61,605 nucleotides of DNA from Shinella sp. UYSO24 (GTDB lineage Bacteria; Pseudomonadota; Alphaproteobacteria; Rhizobiales; Rhizobiaceae). The notes beneath the pieces were generated by a model, which saw nothing but the letters and a program-made list of their open reading frames with translations, did no database searches and was not told where the DNA came from. The position numbers and the translations under genes are program-made. This document shows, in pieces, positions 38,262-48,440 of this stretch (its first letter is position 1; each line of letters starts with the position of its first letter). The stretch spans positions 1 through 61,605 of the forward strand of contig CABHNZ010000024.1 of the NCBI GenBank assembly GCA_902167985.1. The letters run 5' to 3'.

Positions 38262-39209
38262 ATGATGAACGTAGTCATCTCGAAACGTGAAATTCAGGCG
38301 GACGGCATCGTCGTGCTGGATCTTGTGGCCGAAGACCGGTCGCCACTGCCGGCTTTCGAGGCCGGCGCCCATGTCGATGTCGAGGTCGCGCCGGGCGTCG
38401 TCAGGCAATATTCGCTCTGCGGTGATCCTGCCGACACACAGCGCTACAGGCTCGGCATCCTGCGCGATCCCGCCTCGCGCGGCGGCTCGGTCGCCGTGCA
38501 TGACGGTTTTGTCGAAGGGCGCGTCGTACAGGTCGGCCCGCCGAGGAACCTCTTTCCGCTCGATCCGTCTGCCCGAAAGACCATTCTCGTCGGCGGCGGT
38601 ATCGGGATTACCCCGATGCTTGCGATGGCCCATAGCCTCCATGCCGCAGGCAAGGATTTCGTCCTGCATTACTGTTCCCGCGAACGCAGCAAGGCTGCCT
38701 TCCTGCAGGAGCTTCAGGAAGCGCCGTTTGCCGATCGCGTTGAAATCCATTTCGACAATGAGGACGAGGCGCAGAAGTTCAGCTTCGATCGCGACCTGCC
38801 GCAGCCCGAAGCCGGTGTGCATGTCTATGTCTGCGGTCCCGGCGGTTTCATGTCGTGGATCCACGACGGCGCGCTTCAGCGCGGCTATCCCGCCGATCAG
38901 CTGCATCAGGAGTTCTTTTCCGCCGAGATCGATACGAGTGGCGGCACGTTCGAGGTCGTTCTCTCAGGAAGCGGCAAGAAGGTCGTGGTCGAGGAGGGCC
39001 AGTCGATCGTGCAGGCGCTGGTGACTGTCGGCGTCAAGATCACCGTTTCCTGCGAGCAGGGCGTCTGCGGCACCTGTCTCTGCACGGTTCTCGACGGCGA
39101 GCCAGATCACCGCGACGTCTATCTGACCGACGAGGAAAAGGCCGATAACGACCAGATCCTTCTGTGCTGCTCGCGCGCAAAGAGCCCGACGCTGGTGCTT
39201 GACCTCTGA
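38262..39209 (+). CDS. Oxygenase reductase: flavin/NADH domain with C-terminal 2Fe-2S ferredoxin (VanB type)
   Basis: 315 residues behind AAGGAGAG. The flavin-binding RQYSLCGDP, the NAD motif GGGIGITPMLAMA and VYVCGPGGFMSW belong to the FNR part. The C-terminal plant-type ferredoxin is SCEQGVCGTCLCTVLDG with a fourth Cys in LLCCSRAK. The domain order (FNR then ferredoxin) is that of class IA/VanB reductases. It transfers electrons from NADH to the Rieske centre of the oxygenase. Confidence 0.92.
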   Translation: MMNVVISKREIQADGIVVLDLVAEDRSPLPAFEAGAHVDVEVAPGVVRQYSLCGDPADTQRYRLGILRDPASRGGSVAVHDGFVEGRVVQVGPPRNLFPLDPSARKTILVGGGIGITPMLAMAHSLHAAGKDFVLHYCSRERSKAAFLQELQEAPFADRVEIHFDNEDEAQKFSFDRDLPQPEAGVHVYVCGPGGFMSWIHDGALQRGYPADQLHQEFFSAEIDTSGGTFEVVLSGSGKKVVVEEGQSIVQALVTVGVKITVSCEQGVCGTCLCTVLDGEPDHRDVYLTDEEKADNDQILLCCSRAKSPTLVLDL

Positions 39210-39220
39210 GCAAAGAGCAT

Positions 39221-39238
39221 GGCCGTCCCACGACGGCC
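39221..39238 (+). other. Intercistronic stem-loop after the reductase gene
   Basis: GGCCGTC CCAC GACGGCC is a perfect 7-base stem with a 4-base loop, 11 bases after the reductase stop and ahead of the NTF2-like gene. No T-tract is present. Confidence 0.6.
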
Positions 39239-39270
39239 GGCTCCGTCGAAATCTGTAAAAGGAACCTCTC

Positions 39271-39843
39271 ATGACGATCGATCAGTCCCGGCAGGGCACT
39301 GCGGATATTGCCGATATCCTGCGTCGCCTCGACACACTGGAGGCGGAAGCCGATATCCGCCGGCTTCAGGCGCGCTACATGTTTCTATGCGATACGCCCT
39401 GTCCCGAGTTCGGCGTCGAGAACGATCGCCAGCGGGTCGATCTCATCATGGATCTCTATTCTGACGATGCCGTCTGGGAAGGTGTCGGCTCCTTCTATGA
39501 CGGGCAGTTCGGCCGGGCGGAAGGCAAGGCGGCGATCCGTGAGCATTTCGAACGCTTCTGGGGTGAAAAGCGCGATCCTGCCCTGCTCCTCAATGTTCAT
39601 TACCTGACGTCCGAGCAGATCCACGTTCATGGCGATGAAGCGGACGGGCAATGGGTGCATTGCCAGCCATGGATCTTCTCTGACGGTCGCTCGCTCCTGC
39701 GTTCGAGCCGTCTCAACAACGCGTTCCGCAGGATAGACGGCGTGTGGAAGGTGACGCGCACCCGCACGGAAAACGTCTTCATCGCGCCATTGACGCCGGG
39801 ATGGGCGGAAAGCTTCCCGGAAAAATCGGTCCTGATGCGCTGA
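39271..39843 (+). CDS. NTF2/SnoaL-like domain protein
   Basis: 190 residues behind AAAAGGA. Features of SnoaL-like proteins: LEAEADIRRLQARYMFLCD, RQRVDLIMDLYSDDAVWEGVG, LNVHYLTSEQIHVHGDEADGQW and VWKVTRTRTE. Such proteins act as isomerases, cyclases, dehydratases or second beta-like subunits. Placement at the end of a Rieske oxygenase operon suggests a role on the hydroxylated product or in oxygenase assembly. Confidence 0.8.
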   Translation: MTIDQSRQGTADIADILRRLDTLEAEADIRRLQARYMFLCDTPCPEFGVENDRQRVDLIMDLYSDDAVWEGVGSFYDGQFGRAEGKAAIREHFERFWGEKRDPALLLNVHYLTSEQIHVHGDEADGQWVHCQPWIFSDGRSLLRSSRLNNAFRRIDGVWKVTRTRTENVFIAPLTPGWAESFPEKSVLMR

Positions 39844-39881
39844 AGCGCTGCCGCTCCCTTCGAGAGAGATGGAAGAACGAG

Positions 39882-40091
39882 ATGAGAGCACATAAGAGCC
39901 AGATGTGGGCGACCTACCGGTATCATGCCTATGACGTCATGGTCATCCAGCAATGGCATGATCCATTCGGCTGTCCGATGATCCGCATCGCGGTCGTGGA
40001 TGACGGCCAGGACATCGCGGAAGGCATGCCCGAGGATCGTTTCCTCGGCGATGCCACCATGATTGCGGAACCGGCACCGCTTTCCGACTGA
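39882..40091 (+). CDS. Small hypothetical protein downstream of the Rieske operon
   Basis: 69 residues from ATG 39882 behind GGAAGAACG, 38 bases after the previous stop. The sequence contains MWATYRYHAYDVMVIQQWHDPFG and an acidic C-terminal half; no membrane segment or known domain is recognised. Its codon use is like its neighbours, which supports a real gene. Function unknown. Confidence 0.5.
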   Translation: MRAHKSQMWATYRYHAYDVMVIQQWHDPFGCPMIRIAVVDDGQDIAEGMPEDRFLGDATMIAEPAPLSD

Positions 40092-40157
40092 CGAGGCGGG
40101 TCTGCCGGGAGCCGGGCGGCTCAATAGCTGCGCGGTCAACCTGATGGAAGGTGGTCG

Positions 40158-41110
40158 GTGGGCGTTGAAAATCCGGCATCAAGCGATTTTAATCAGCCGA
40201 TGAGCAACAAGCATGTCATTTCGTTCGATCTCAATCTGATCAAGGTCTTCCTGGCGATCTGGGATCTGCGCAGCCTGACGGCTGCCGGTGATCGGCTCGG
40301 CCTGACGCAGCCGGCGGTGAGTCATGCCTGAAGCGCCTGCGTGACCAGTTTTCCGATCCGCTGTTCACGCGGGCGGGAAACGAAATGTCACCGACGGATG
40401 CGGCGATGCGATTGTATTCGTCCTTCGAGGCGGCGCTGCAGCTGGTCAGCCAGACGGTGCGCCAGAGCGCTGAGTTCACGCCGGGCACATCGCGCCGCGT
40501 CTTTCGCCTCGGCATGTCGGACGTATCCGAGTTCTGCTACCTGCCGCAGATCCTCCAGAGCGTCGAAGCTGTCGCCCCGTCGGTCAGGATAGAATCGACG
40601 GAGGTCGATCTTGAAACGATCGACATGAAGATGAAGTCAGGCCAGATCGATATCGCTCTCGGCTATCTGCCGGGGCTGAACGACTGCGATGAAACGGTGC
40701 TCGTCGAAGACGAGTTCGTCTGTCTGGTGCGCAAGGATCATCCATTCTCGGGAGAGGCGCTGTCGCTCGCGGATCTCTCGGGTCTCACCTATGTCGACTG
40801 TCCGCGTGGCACCGGTTACCGGATGATCGAGCATCAACTCGATCTTCTTGGCGTCAGGCGGCAGGTCAATGCCCGCCTGGCCCATCTATCCGTCGTGCCG
40901 GAAATCGTGCGCCGAACGAACATGGCGGCACTCTACCCCCGCGCCGCGACCGAGATCCTGAATACGGACCGGAAATTCAGGATACTGGAACTGCCGGCCG
41001 ATCTGCATCGGGTTCCGGTCAAGCTCTACACGCACCGGAAGTTCGCGGCGGATCGCGGGATATTGTGGCTGAGCGAGGTCATCAAGCATGGGGCGCATGA
41101 GGCTGAATAG
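40158..41110 (+). CDS. LysR-family transcriptional regulator, frame interrupted once
   Basis: The helix-turn-helix is DLRSLTAAGDRLGLTQPAVSH; one C restored in GCCTG near 40333 continues it as ALKRLRDQFSDPLF with no other damage. Restored length is 317 residues from the GTG at 40158 (well placed after GGAAGGTG) or about 303 from the ATG at 40200. The effector domain is complete (VFRLGMSDVSEFCYLP, LVEDEFVCLVRKDHPF). NahR/NodD-like N-terminal wording (FDLNLIKVFLAI) and its position after the oxygenase genes suggest it regulates them in response to an aromatic compound. Confidence 0.86.
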
Positions 41111-41117
41111 CCAAACA

Positions 41118-42038
41118 CTATCTTGTCTCACGCGTCAGAAACGTCAGGTCGGCGGTCAGAAGACGCTCGCTTGCGAAATCAACGAAAACCCTGACCTTCG
41201 GGGAGAGGTGCCGATTTGATGGCCAGACCAGATGAAAGCGCGCCGGACCATCCAGATAGTCCGCCAGGATCGGAACCATCTGGCCGTTCGCGATAGGCGA
41301 TCTGGCGAGGAAGTCTGGCATGCAGCCTATGCCGAGGCCGCTCATCGTTGCGCCGCGCAATGCCTCCATATTGTTACAGGTGATGATGGTCCTCGGTTTC
41401 GGTTCGTCACGATGATCCAGCGACGAGAACGGCCAGTCCTGAACCTTGCCGCTATTGGGGAAACGAAAGCGGATGGCCAGATGACTTCCCAGCTCGCGAG
41501 GATGTTGCGGCGTTCCAAACCGTTCCAGGTAGGCGGGGGCTGCACACAGCGCCATCTGGAAGGGGCGAATAGATCGCGACATCAGTCTTGAGTCAGCCAG
41601 ATCACCGCTGCGTATGGCGACATCGATGCCCTCATCAATGAGATCGACAATGCGGTCGGTAAAATCCAGATCCAGCTCGATTTCCGGGTAAAGCGCGACG
41701 AAATCCGGGATCAGTGGCAAAAGCAGGTGGTAGCTCACCAGTGGGATACTTATCCTTAGCCGGCCTCTCGGAGCCGCGACAGCCCGGACGAGGGATGCCT
41801 GGGCATCTTCCAGGTCGTCCAGAATTCGCCGGCACCGCTCATAGAAATCCTTGCCCTCTTCGGTCAGCCGCAGGCTGCGGGTAGAGCGCTGAAACAGCCG
41901 AGCACCGAGCTGCCGTTCCAGACTGGAAACCGATTTGCCAACTGCCGAGGCCGAAATACCCAAGATTTTAGCGGCGGCAGAAAAGCTGCCGCGATCGGCC
42001 GTTTTCACAAAGGCGGCCAAGCCATTCCACTGATCCAC
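41118..42038 (-). CDS. LysR-family transcriptional regulator (CrgA-type), divergent from the MFS gene
   Basis: 306 residues from the GTG at 42038 (VDQWNGLAAFVKTADRGSFS) behind GAGGACA; the longer reading to 42170 would cover the whole promoter region and is rejected. The helix-turn-helix is FSAAAKILGISASAVGKSVSSLERQLG; the effector domain is complete. Intact. Confidence 0.88.
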   Translation of the reverse strand: MDQWNGLAAFVKTADRGSFSAAAKILGISASAVGKSVSSLERQLGARLFQRSTRSLRLTEEGKDFYERCRRILDDLEDAQASLVRAVAAPRGRLRISIPLVSYHLLLPLIPDFVALYPEIELDLDFTDRIVDLIDEGIDVAIRSGDLADSRLMSRSIRPFQMALCAAPAYLERFGTPQHPRELGSHLAIRFRFPNSGKVQDWPFSSLDHRDEPKPRTIITCNNMEALRGATMSGLGIGCMPDFLARSPIANGQMVPILADYLDGPARFHLVWPSNRHLSPKVRVFVDFASERLLTADLTFLTRETR

Positions 42039-42083
42039 ACTGTCCTCATTCGATCGTTTTTTTCCGAAATGACCGGAATGATC

Positions 42084-42100
42084 TGGCAATATTACTGCCA
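42084..42100. promoter_or_regulatory. Candidate LysR operator between LysR and MFS genes
   Basis: TGGCA ATATTAC TGCCA is a 5-base inverted repeat with an AT-rich centre, inside the 152-base divergent gap. A second palindrome GCGAT GTCT ATCGC lies at 42129-42142. Both are suitable sites for the adjacent LysR protein. Confidence 0.45.
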
Positions 42101-42190
42101 GTCCAAACCCATTATCCTCAGTGACGGCGCGATGTCTATCGCCACTTCGGGCGTTACGCGCCACCACCACAATCTCTATCGGCGGATATT

Positions 42191-43737
42191 ATGGATAAAA
42201 CGGCTCCTGAACTGTCTCGGTCCCTGGCGGCCCGGGCCCTCATACTCTTTGCAATCTGCTGCTCGTCAGCGGCCATGCCTTTAACATTCACAGGCCCCGC
42301 GGTGGCATTTGCAGCCATCAGTCGCTCTCTTGGAGGCGAGCCATCTTCGCTGGCCTGGATTACAAACGCCTTCATGCTCACGTTCGGCAGCACCTTGATG
42401 CTGTTTGGTACGCTTGCCGATCGCTATGGTCGAAAGCGTGTCTACCTTTGGGGTCTGATCGCCTTTGGGGGCTTTTCGGCGGTTTTGGCTTTTGCGCCGA
42501 CGATTTTCCTCTTCGACATCTTGCGCGCCTTCAGGGCTTTGGTGCGGCTGCTGCCTTTGCCAGTGGCATGGCGGCACTCGCTCAGGAGTTCACCGGGGCC
42601 GCGCGCATGCGGGCTTTCAGCATCGTGGGGGCGAGCTTCGGCGTCGGGTTGGCGTTCGGCCCTATCGCCTCCGGCCTGATGGTCGAGACATTCGGCTGGC
42701 CTTCCATATTTACTCTGGTTGTCGCGCTTGCGGTGATTGCTTTCCTGCTGGGGTCTGTCCTTCTTCGCGAAACGCGTAATCCGGACGCGTCGTCGCTCGA
42801 TTGGGCGGGGGCGGTGTCCTTCACTCTTGCCCTGACGCTGTTTACCTATGCAGTGTTGCGGGCACCTGGGACGGCATGGTCTGATCCAATCGTCGTTCTT
42901 TTGCTTGGTTGCGCGGCATTGCTGATCTTTGTCTTCTATCGCGTCGAGCGGGCGCTCAAGCAGCCTATGCTTGATCTGAGCCTTTTCCAATATCCGCGGT
43001 TTGTGGGCGTCCAGCTCCTGGCGGCGGCACCCGCCTATGCTTTCGTGGTCCTCCTCGTTCTTCTTCCAATCCGCTTTGTCGGAATTGAAGGCATGAATGA
43101 GGTTGCGGCAGGCAGGCTCATGATTGCGCTTTCGGGCCCCTTGCTTGTACTTCCGATAGTCGCCGGTCTCTTGACGCGATGGTTTTCTGCTGCCGTCATC
43201 TGCGGCCTTGGTCTTCTGACATCGGCCGTGGGCCTGTTCTGGCTGAGCCAGATATCTATTGGCTCCCAGGCATCCAGCATCGTCTGGCCGCTCCTTGTGA
43301 TCGGTATCGGCATCAGCCTGCCGTGGGGGCTTATGGACGGCTTGGCCGTCAGCGTGGTCCCGAAGGAACGCGCGGGCATGGCAACGGGAATATTTAGTAC
43401 CACGCGGGTGGCAGGCGAGGGGGTCGCATTGGCGATCGTCACCGCAGTTCTGTCCGCTCTGACGCAAAGCGGCCTGAGTGAGTTGACCAGAGCACAGGCG
43501 GCCACAGCTGCTCAACGTCTGGTTAGCGGTGATCTTGCCGATGCGGTGCAGTCGGCCCCGGCCATTTCGAAGGCTTCAATCATATTTCACTATAGTGAAG
43601 CGTTCACGGTCTTGCTCATGCTGCTGGGGGCTGTGACCGTAGCGACGGCTGTGATCGTCATGACATTCCTGCGCAGAGGACAAGATGGTGAAAGCCCAGG
43701 CGAACTTGCTGGCTGCCAAAGCCCGGTGAACTCGTAA
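42191..43737 (+). CDS. MFS drug/metabolite exporter (EmrB/QacA, 14-TM type), frame interrupted once
   Basis: Start ATG 42191. First part: ICCSSAAMPLTFTGPAVAFA and the MFS motif GTLADRYGRKRVYLWG. One lost base near 42530 joins FDILRA to LQGFGAAAAFASGMAAL, then motif-C-like FGVGLAFGPIASGLMVETFG. The restored 515 residues fit 14 membrane helices. It exports toxic small molecules and is probably controlled by the divergent LysR. Confidence 0.85.
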
Positions 43738-44075
43738 AATCGCCGGAGGCTGTCGAGGTGCTGTCGGCGCCTCCGCTGTCTCAGCCAACCCGCTTATGGT
43801 CAACGCCTCCTGTCGTCTTCGCCGGGAGGCGCTTGTGATCGAGAATGGTTCCATGCCTTGATCGGATCAAAGATGATAGCGCCAGACGACGGTATCAACG
43901 CGACAAGCGCAGGCTGGCTCCCCGGTCAAAGAAGTGTTCGATAGGTTCATTATGGCTCAAGAACTTAATGTCCGCTGGCAATGGATTGCCTCCTTAGGGC
44001 CAGCAATTGCGTAACCGAATAAAACCGGATAACAGCACTCATGAAATCAGGAACCGAGAGTGCTGATCGGCAAAA
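43738..44075. other. Intergenic region with a 14-base palindrome ahead of the iron-regulatory sigma gene
   Basis: 338 bases without a supportable gene. GGCAAT GG ATTGCC (43977-43990) is an inverted repeat about 85 bases ahead of the sigma start and could be an operator. A weak hairpin CGGAGGC/GCCTCCG (43744-43775) follows the MFS stop. I could not find a clear Irr or RirA-type iron box. Confidence 0.4.
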
Positions 44076-44581
44076 GTGACAGGCAAGACGCTGAAAGGGC
44101 TGTTCCTCGCGCATCGGCGGGAACTGCAGGCCTATCTCACAAACAAGCTGAAAGATGCGGAAACCGCTGCGACCTGACGCAGGAAGCCTTTCTGCGTTAT
44201 GCGGAGCAGAACACCGCAGATGGCGCAAACGTGGCGCATGGTCGTTCCTATCTCTATCGCACGGCGCATAATCTCGCGATCGACCACGTCCGGCAGAAGG
44301 CGCGCCAGAAGACCGATGCTTCCGCCCATGACGACATGGCCGATATCGCCGACGACCAGCCGACACAGGAAGAGCAGGCCGATGCCCGCCAGAAACTGGA
44401 TCGCTTGCGGGCGGCCGTGGCCGAGCTGCCGGAACGAACCCGGCAGATCTTCGTGCTGAACCGGATCGAAGGCTTGAGCTATGCCGAAACGGCAGAGCGG
44501 CTCGGCATCTCCGAAAGCTCTGTGCAGAAACATCTTGCCAGGGCGCTGCTACACGTTACCCAACGGCTTCGGCCGCAATGA
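44076..44581 (+). CDS. ECF sigma factor (FecI/iron-siderophore type), frame interrupted once
   Basis: GTG 44076 (VTGKTLKGLFLAHRRELQAYL). One base is missing near 44174 where ETAA joins DLTQEAFLRYAEQ. Region 2 reads RSYLYRTAHNLAIDHVRQ and region 4 reads AVAELPERTRQIFVLNRIEG followed by SYAETAERLGISESSVQKHL. Restored 168 residues. With the FecR-like gene and TonB receptor it forms a cell-surface signalling unit that turns on siderophore uptake. Confidence 0.87.
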
Positions 44582-44665
44582 CAGGAAAAATGCCCGGACT
44601 TTACCGGATTTGGGATGCTCGGACGTCCTATCAGGAAATGGGTCTGGACCGGCGGCACAAGAGAC

Positions 44666-45705
44666 ATGGACCGTAGCGTGGGACAAAGAGACGACAAAGA
44701 GCGCATAGAGGCTGAAGCCGCCGAATGGGTGATCCGGCTGGGTGGCGAACCGCTGTCGCCTGAAGAGCGGCAGTCGTTCGAGCTTTGGTGTGCCCAGAGC
44801 GCCTCTCATGCAAAGGCATTCGAGTTCGCCCGGCATACCTGGAGCGATCTGGCCGCCCTTCGTCACGCGCCCGGTTCGCTTGCGGCCGATATCGCCAGCG
44901 CCGGACGGTCATCGCGGCCGTCCCCGTCGCTACCCGCGGTTCCGGTCATCGCAAGACGGCGCTCCGGCTTCTGGCGATATGGTGTGGCGGCTGCGATCTG
45001 TCTCATTGCAGCGGCGGGCGCCGGACGTTTCTGGTACGGAAATCCCGCCACGCTCCTCGCTTCGGACTATCACACCAACCCCGGGGAGCAGCGCAGCGTC
45101 GATCTGCCCGATGGCAGTGTCGTGGAGCTTTCCACCGACAGCGCGATCGCACTGCATTTTGATGACAGGGAGAGACGTGTCACGCTGATCGACGGCGCGG
45201 CCTACTTTACCGTCGCTCCGATGGGGCCGACCGAAAAGCGCCCTTTCGTGGTGGAAGGTGCAAACGGTACGGCGACGGCGCTCGGCACCCAGTTTGCCGT
45301 GGAGCGCCTGCAGGATGCCGTCGAAGTCACGGTTGCCGAGCATGACGTCCGGGTCACGCTTGCGGATATGCAAGGCGGTGCGAAACAGGTCGTCCTGTCC
45401 CCCGGCCAGTCTGTTCGCTACTCTCCGGCGGCAGGCCTCGGAAAGGTCAGTACCCGCGATGTCGAACAGGCAACCGCGTGGCGTCGCGGCCGTCTGATCT
45501 TCGATCAGGTGCCGCTCGCCGAGGTCGTGGCGGAACTCAACCGTTATCGCCGCGGGCGCATCGTCATCACCGGCTCGACGCTCGCCAACCGCAGGGTCAG
45601 CGGCGTTTCCGTATCGACGACCTCGACAACGCACTCGACACGATCGCCAGCGAACTCGGTCTGCGTTCGGCCTCCCTTCCGCCTATGGTGACGGTCATTT
45701 ATTGA
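44666..45705 (+). CDS. FecR-like anti-sigma/transmembrane sensor, frame interrupted near the C-terminus
   Basis: I prefer ATG 44666 (MDRSVGQRDDKERIEAEAAEW) over 44615. The N-terminal cytosolic sigma-binding region (LSPEERQSFELWCAQSASHA) is followed by one membrane helix (GVAAAICLIAAAGAGRFW), the periplasmic FecR domain (QRSVDLPDGSVVELSTDSAI, ALGTQFAVE) and a C-terminal DUF4974/STN-like end. One T is missing near 45611: GVF then RIDDLDNALDTIASELGL. Restored 346 residues. It relays ligand occupancy of the receptor to the sigma factor. Confidence 0.87.
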
Positions 45706-45875
45706 TCGCTTGGCCGGGTCGTCGGAAATAATTATGCAATTTCAATTTCTTGATAAAATCCGGAAAAAATCGAAAAAATTCCTTACCGGAAAACATGACT
45801 GGATTCGTCTTATTTTCGAGCCGGCGAAAGGGGCATTTCGCCGATGCAGTCGAGCAGGACGGAAAGGGTTTGGCA

Positions 45876-48365
45876 ATGGGGATGCAATCAGGGGGCAATC
45901 GCTCGAAAAACAGGCGCGCGACGCCGATCTGGCTCGTGGCTTCGGCGAGTGCGCTGACGATTGCGGCAGGCTTTGCAATCTCCGCGTCACCCGTGCTGGC
46001 GCAGCAGAAGACGGCACGCATAGCAGCCGCGGATACGTCGACGCTTGCCTTCAATATTCCGGCCCAGAGCCTCAACGCCGCGGTTCTGGCTTTTGCCGAC
46101 CGCGCGGGTCTGCAGGTCTTCTACGATGCGGCGCGGCTGAAGGGGCTCCGCAGCCCCGGCGTTCAGGGCACCTATTCGCGCGAGCAGGCCATCGGGCAGA
46201 TCCTGCAGGGGACCGGCATATCCTATCGCTTCACCGGCGCAACCACGGTTTCCCTCGTCGCCGCCCCGACGGCCGACAGTGCCGGAAATGCCGACGGTTC
46301 CACCACTCTGCAGCCGATCGTGATCAGCAACCTCGGCAGCACGACCGAGGGCACCGGATCCTATACGACCGGCGCGATGTCGACCGGTGTCAAGCTGCCG
46401 CTCTCGGTCAAGGAAACGCCTCAGACCGTCACGGTCGTCACCCGCCAGAAGATCGAGGACAAGTCCTACGAAACGCTCGACCAGGCCGTTGCCGACACAC
46501 CCGGCCTGATCGCCAACCAGAATTTCGGCGATGCTCGCTATCAATATTGGTCACGCGGCCTGATCATCGACAACATCCAGTATGACGGCGTGGCCAACCC
46601 GGTGCAATATTATGCCCGCGACAGCGACGGCGCCGACGACATGGATATGTATGATCGGGTGGAAGTGCTGCGCGGCGCGTCCGGTCTTGTCACCGGTGCC
46701 GGAAATCCGTCCGGTGCCATCAATTTGATGCGCAAGAAGCCGCTGGATGAGGAAAAGACCACGATCACCACAAGGGGATCGTCCTGGGGGAGCGCCGAAA
46801 CCGTGCTCGACCATTCCACGCCTCTCAACGACGAAGGTACCGTCAGAGGTCGCTTCGTGACCTCCTATGGTTCCGGCCAGACCTACAAGGACGATTCATT
46901 CAACAAGGATGGTCTCTTCTACGGCACTCTCGAAGCGGATGTGACGGAAGATACGACCGTCAACATCGGGTATAGCTATCAGAAGCAGAAGATCGACGGG
47001 TATGACTGGGGTGGCCTGCCAGTCAAGACGGATGGCTCGTTCTATGATTTCACATCGTCGGACTTCATCGGCAATGACTGGCAGTATGTCGATCGCCAAC
47101 AGCATACGGCGTTTTTCGATCTCGAGCATCGCTTCGAGAGTGACTGGAAGCTCAACGTCACAGGGCGGGCGTCGTGGTCTCAGTCCGAAATGGCTGCGTC
47201 CTTCTCCAGCTATACCGGTTCGAACCTCTATCTTTATGATCGCCTGTTCAACTACGACAATGACGTCTATTCCTTCGATGCCAATCTGAATGGCTCGGTG
47301 GAGGCATTCGGCCGCGAGCATGACCTCGTTTTCGGCGTGAACGCCAATCGTACGAACCTGAACATTCTGAATTCTCTGGGGGCGACGACGCTCATCAGCG
47401 ACCCGTTGAGCGGGAGTTCGTCATCCGACTTCGACTATTCGGCCTTCACGCCCTACAGCCGACTGAATTATCAAACCGAGCAGATTGGCGCATACGCGGC
47501 TGGCCGGTTTTCAATCACGGACTCTCTCAAGCTGATCACCGGGGCGCGGCTTTCCTGGTACGACTATGACGCCACGACCACCATTCTTTCCACTGGCAAG
47601 GTTACGCAGAACCAGATCCGGGAAAATGGCGTCTTCACGCCTTACGCGGGCATCGTTTACGACATCAACGATACGCTCTCCGCTTATGCCAGCTATACTA
47701 GCATCTTCCAGCCGCAGTATAATTTCGGACGCGATGGCAGTCTTCTCGATCCCATTACCGGCACGAATATCGAGGCGGGCCTGAAGGGCGAATTTTTCGA
47801 CCAGCGGCTGAATGGAACTCTGGCCGTATTCCAGGTCATGCGGGACAATGTCGCCTCCCAGCTTTCGGATGTGACCTATTGTAACCCGACAATTCGCGCC
47901 TGCTATGAAGGCGTCGACGGGGTGCGCACACGCGGCGTCGAACTGGAATTAAGCGGCTTTATCACGGACCGCTGGAGGCTGACCGGCGGCTATACCTACG
48001 CCGTCTCCAAATATACCGAGGGAGCGTCGGCGGGGCAGAAATTTGCCACTTATCAGTACCCGGAACACGTCTTCAAACTGTTCACCACCTACACTTTCCC
48101 GGAGGAGAAGTTCACTATCGGCGGCGGCCTGCGCGCGCAGAGCAAGCTTACTTACAAGACCTCGGCGCTCGATATCGAGCAACCCGCCTATGCCGTCTTC
48201 GACGTGATGGCGAGGTATGACTTCACCGAGAACACCTCTCTCCAGCTGAACGTCAATAACGTGTTCGACAAGGAATATTACTCGGCTCTCAACACCAATG
48301 CCGGCTATGGCTTCTTCATGGGCGCTCCCCGCAATTTCAAGCTGACGCTGAAGCATTCCTTCTGA
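45876..48365 (+). CDS. TonB-dependent siderophore receptor with N-terminal signalling domain (FecA/FpvA type)
   Basis: 829 residues from ATG 45876 (MGMQSGGNRSK) behind GGAAAGG; an upstream open frame to 45750 has no start signal. Signal peptide ends near SPVLAQQ. The STN signalling domain follows (TLAFNIPAQSLNAAVLAFAD, about 55-115), then the plug (KETPQTVTVVTRQKIEDKS, RVEVLRGASGLVTGAGNPSG) and a 22-strand barrel ending in the outer-membrane Phe (LKHSF). The STN domain links it to the FecI/FecR-like pair upstream. Its siderophore is probably an exogenous ferric hydroxamate or catecholate; no biosynthesis genes are present. Confidence 0.92.
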   Translation: MGMQSGGNRSKNRRATPIWLVASASALTIAAGFAISASPVLAQQKTARIAAADTSTLAFNIPAQSLNAAVLAFADRAGLQVFYDAARLKGLRSPGVQGTYSREQAIGQILQGTGISYRFTGATTVSLVAAPTADSAGNADGSTTLQPIVISNLGSTTEGTGSYTTGAMSTGVKLPLSVKETPQTVTVVTRQKIEDKSYETLDQAVADTPGLIANQNFGDARYQYWSRGLIIDNIQYDGVANPVQYYARDSDGADDMDMYDRVEVLRGASGLVTGAGNPSGAINLMRKKPLDEEKTTITTRGSSWGSAETVLDHSTPLNDEGTVRGRFVTSYGSGQTYKDDSFNKDGLFYGTLEADVTEDTTVNIGYSYQKQKIDGYDWGGLPVKTDGSFYDFTSSDFIGNDWQYVDRQQHTAFFDLEHRFESDWKLNVTGRASWSQSEMAASFSSYTGSNLYLYDRLFNYDNDVYSFDANLNGSVEAFGREHDLVFGVNANRTNLNILNSLGATTLISDPLSGSSSSDFDYSAFTPYSRLNYQTEQIGAYAAGRFSITDSLKLITGARLSWYDYDATTTILSTGKVTQNQIRENGVFTPYAGIVYDINDTLSAYASYTSIFQPQYNFGRDGSLLDPITGTNIEAGLKGEFFDQRLNGTLAVFQVMRDNVASQLSDVTYCNPTIRACYEGVDGVRTRGVELELSGFITDRWRLTGGYTYAVSKYTEGASAGQKFATYQYPEHVFKLFTTYTFPEEKFTIGGGLRAQSKLTYKTSALDIEQPAYAVFDVMARYDFTENTSLQLNVNNVFDKEYYSALNTNAGYGFFMGAPRNFKLTLKHSF

Positions 48366-48440
48366 ATGTTCTCAAAGGAATGGTCGTTCCGGCATGCACC
48401 GACATGCCGGAACGATCAGGAAATTTGCCAGGAATACGAT

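Noticed and set aside
43744..43775. Terminator after the MFS gene
   Set aside because: CGGAGGC/GCCTCCG pairs, but with a long loop and no T-run; too weak to call.
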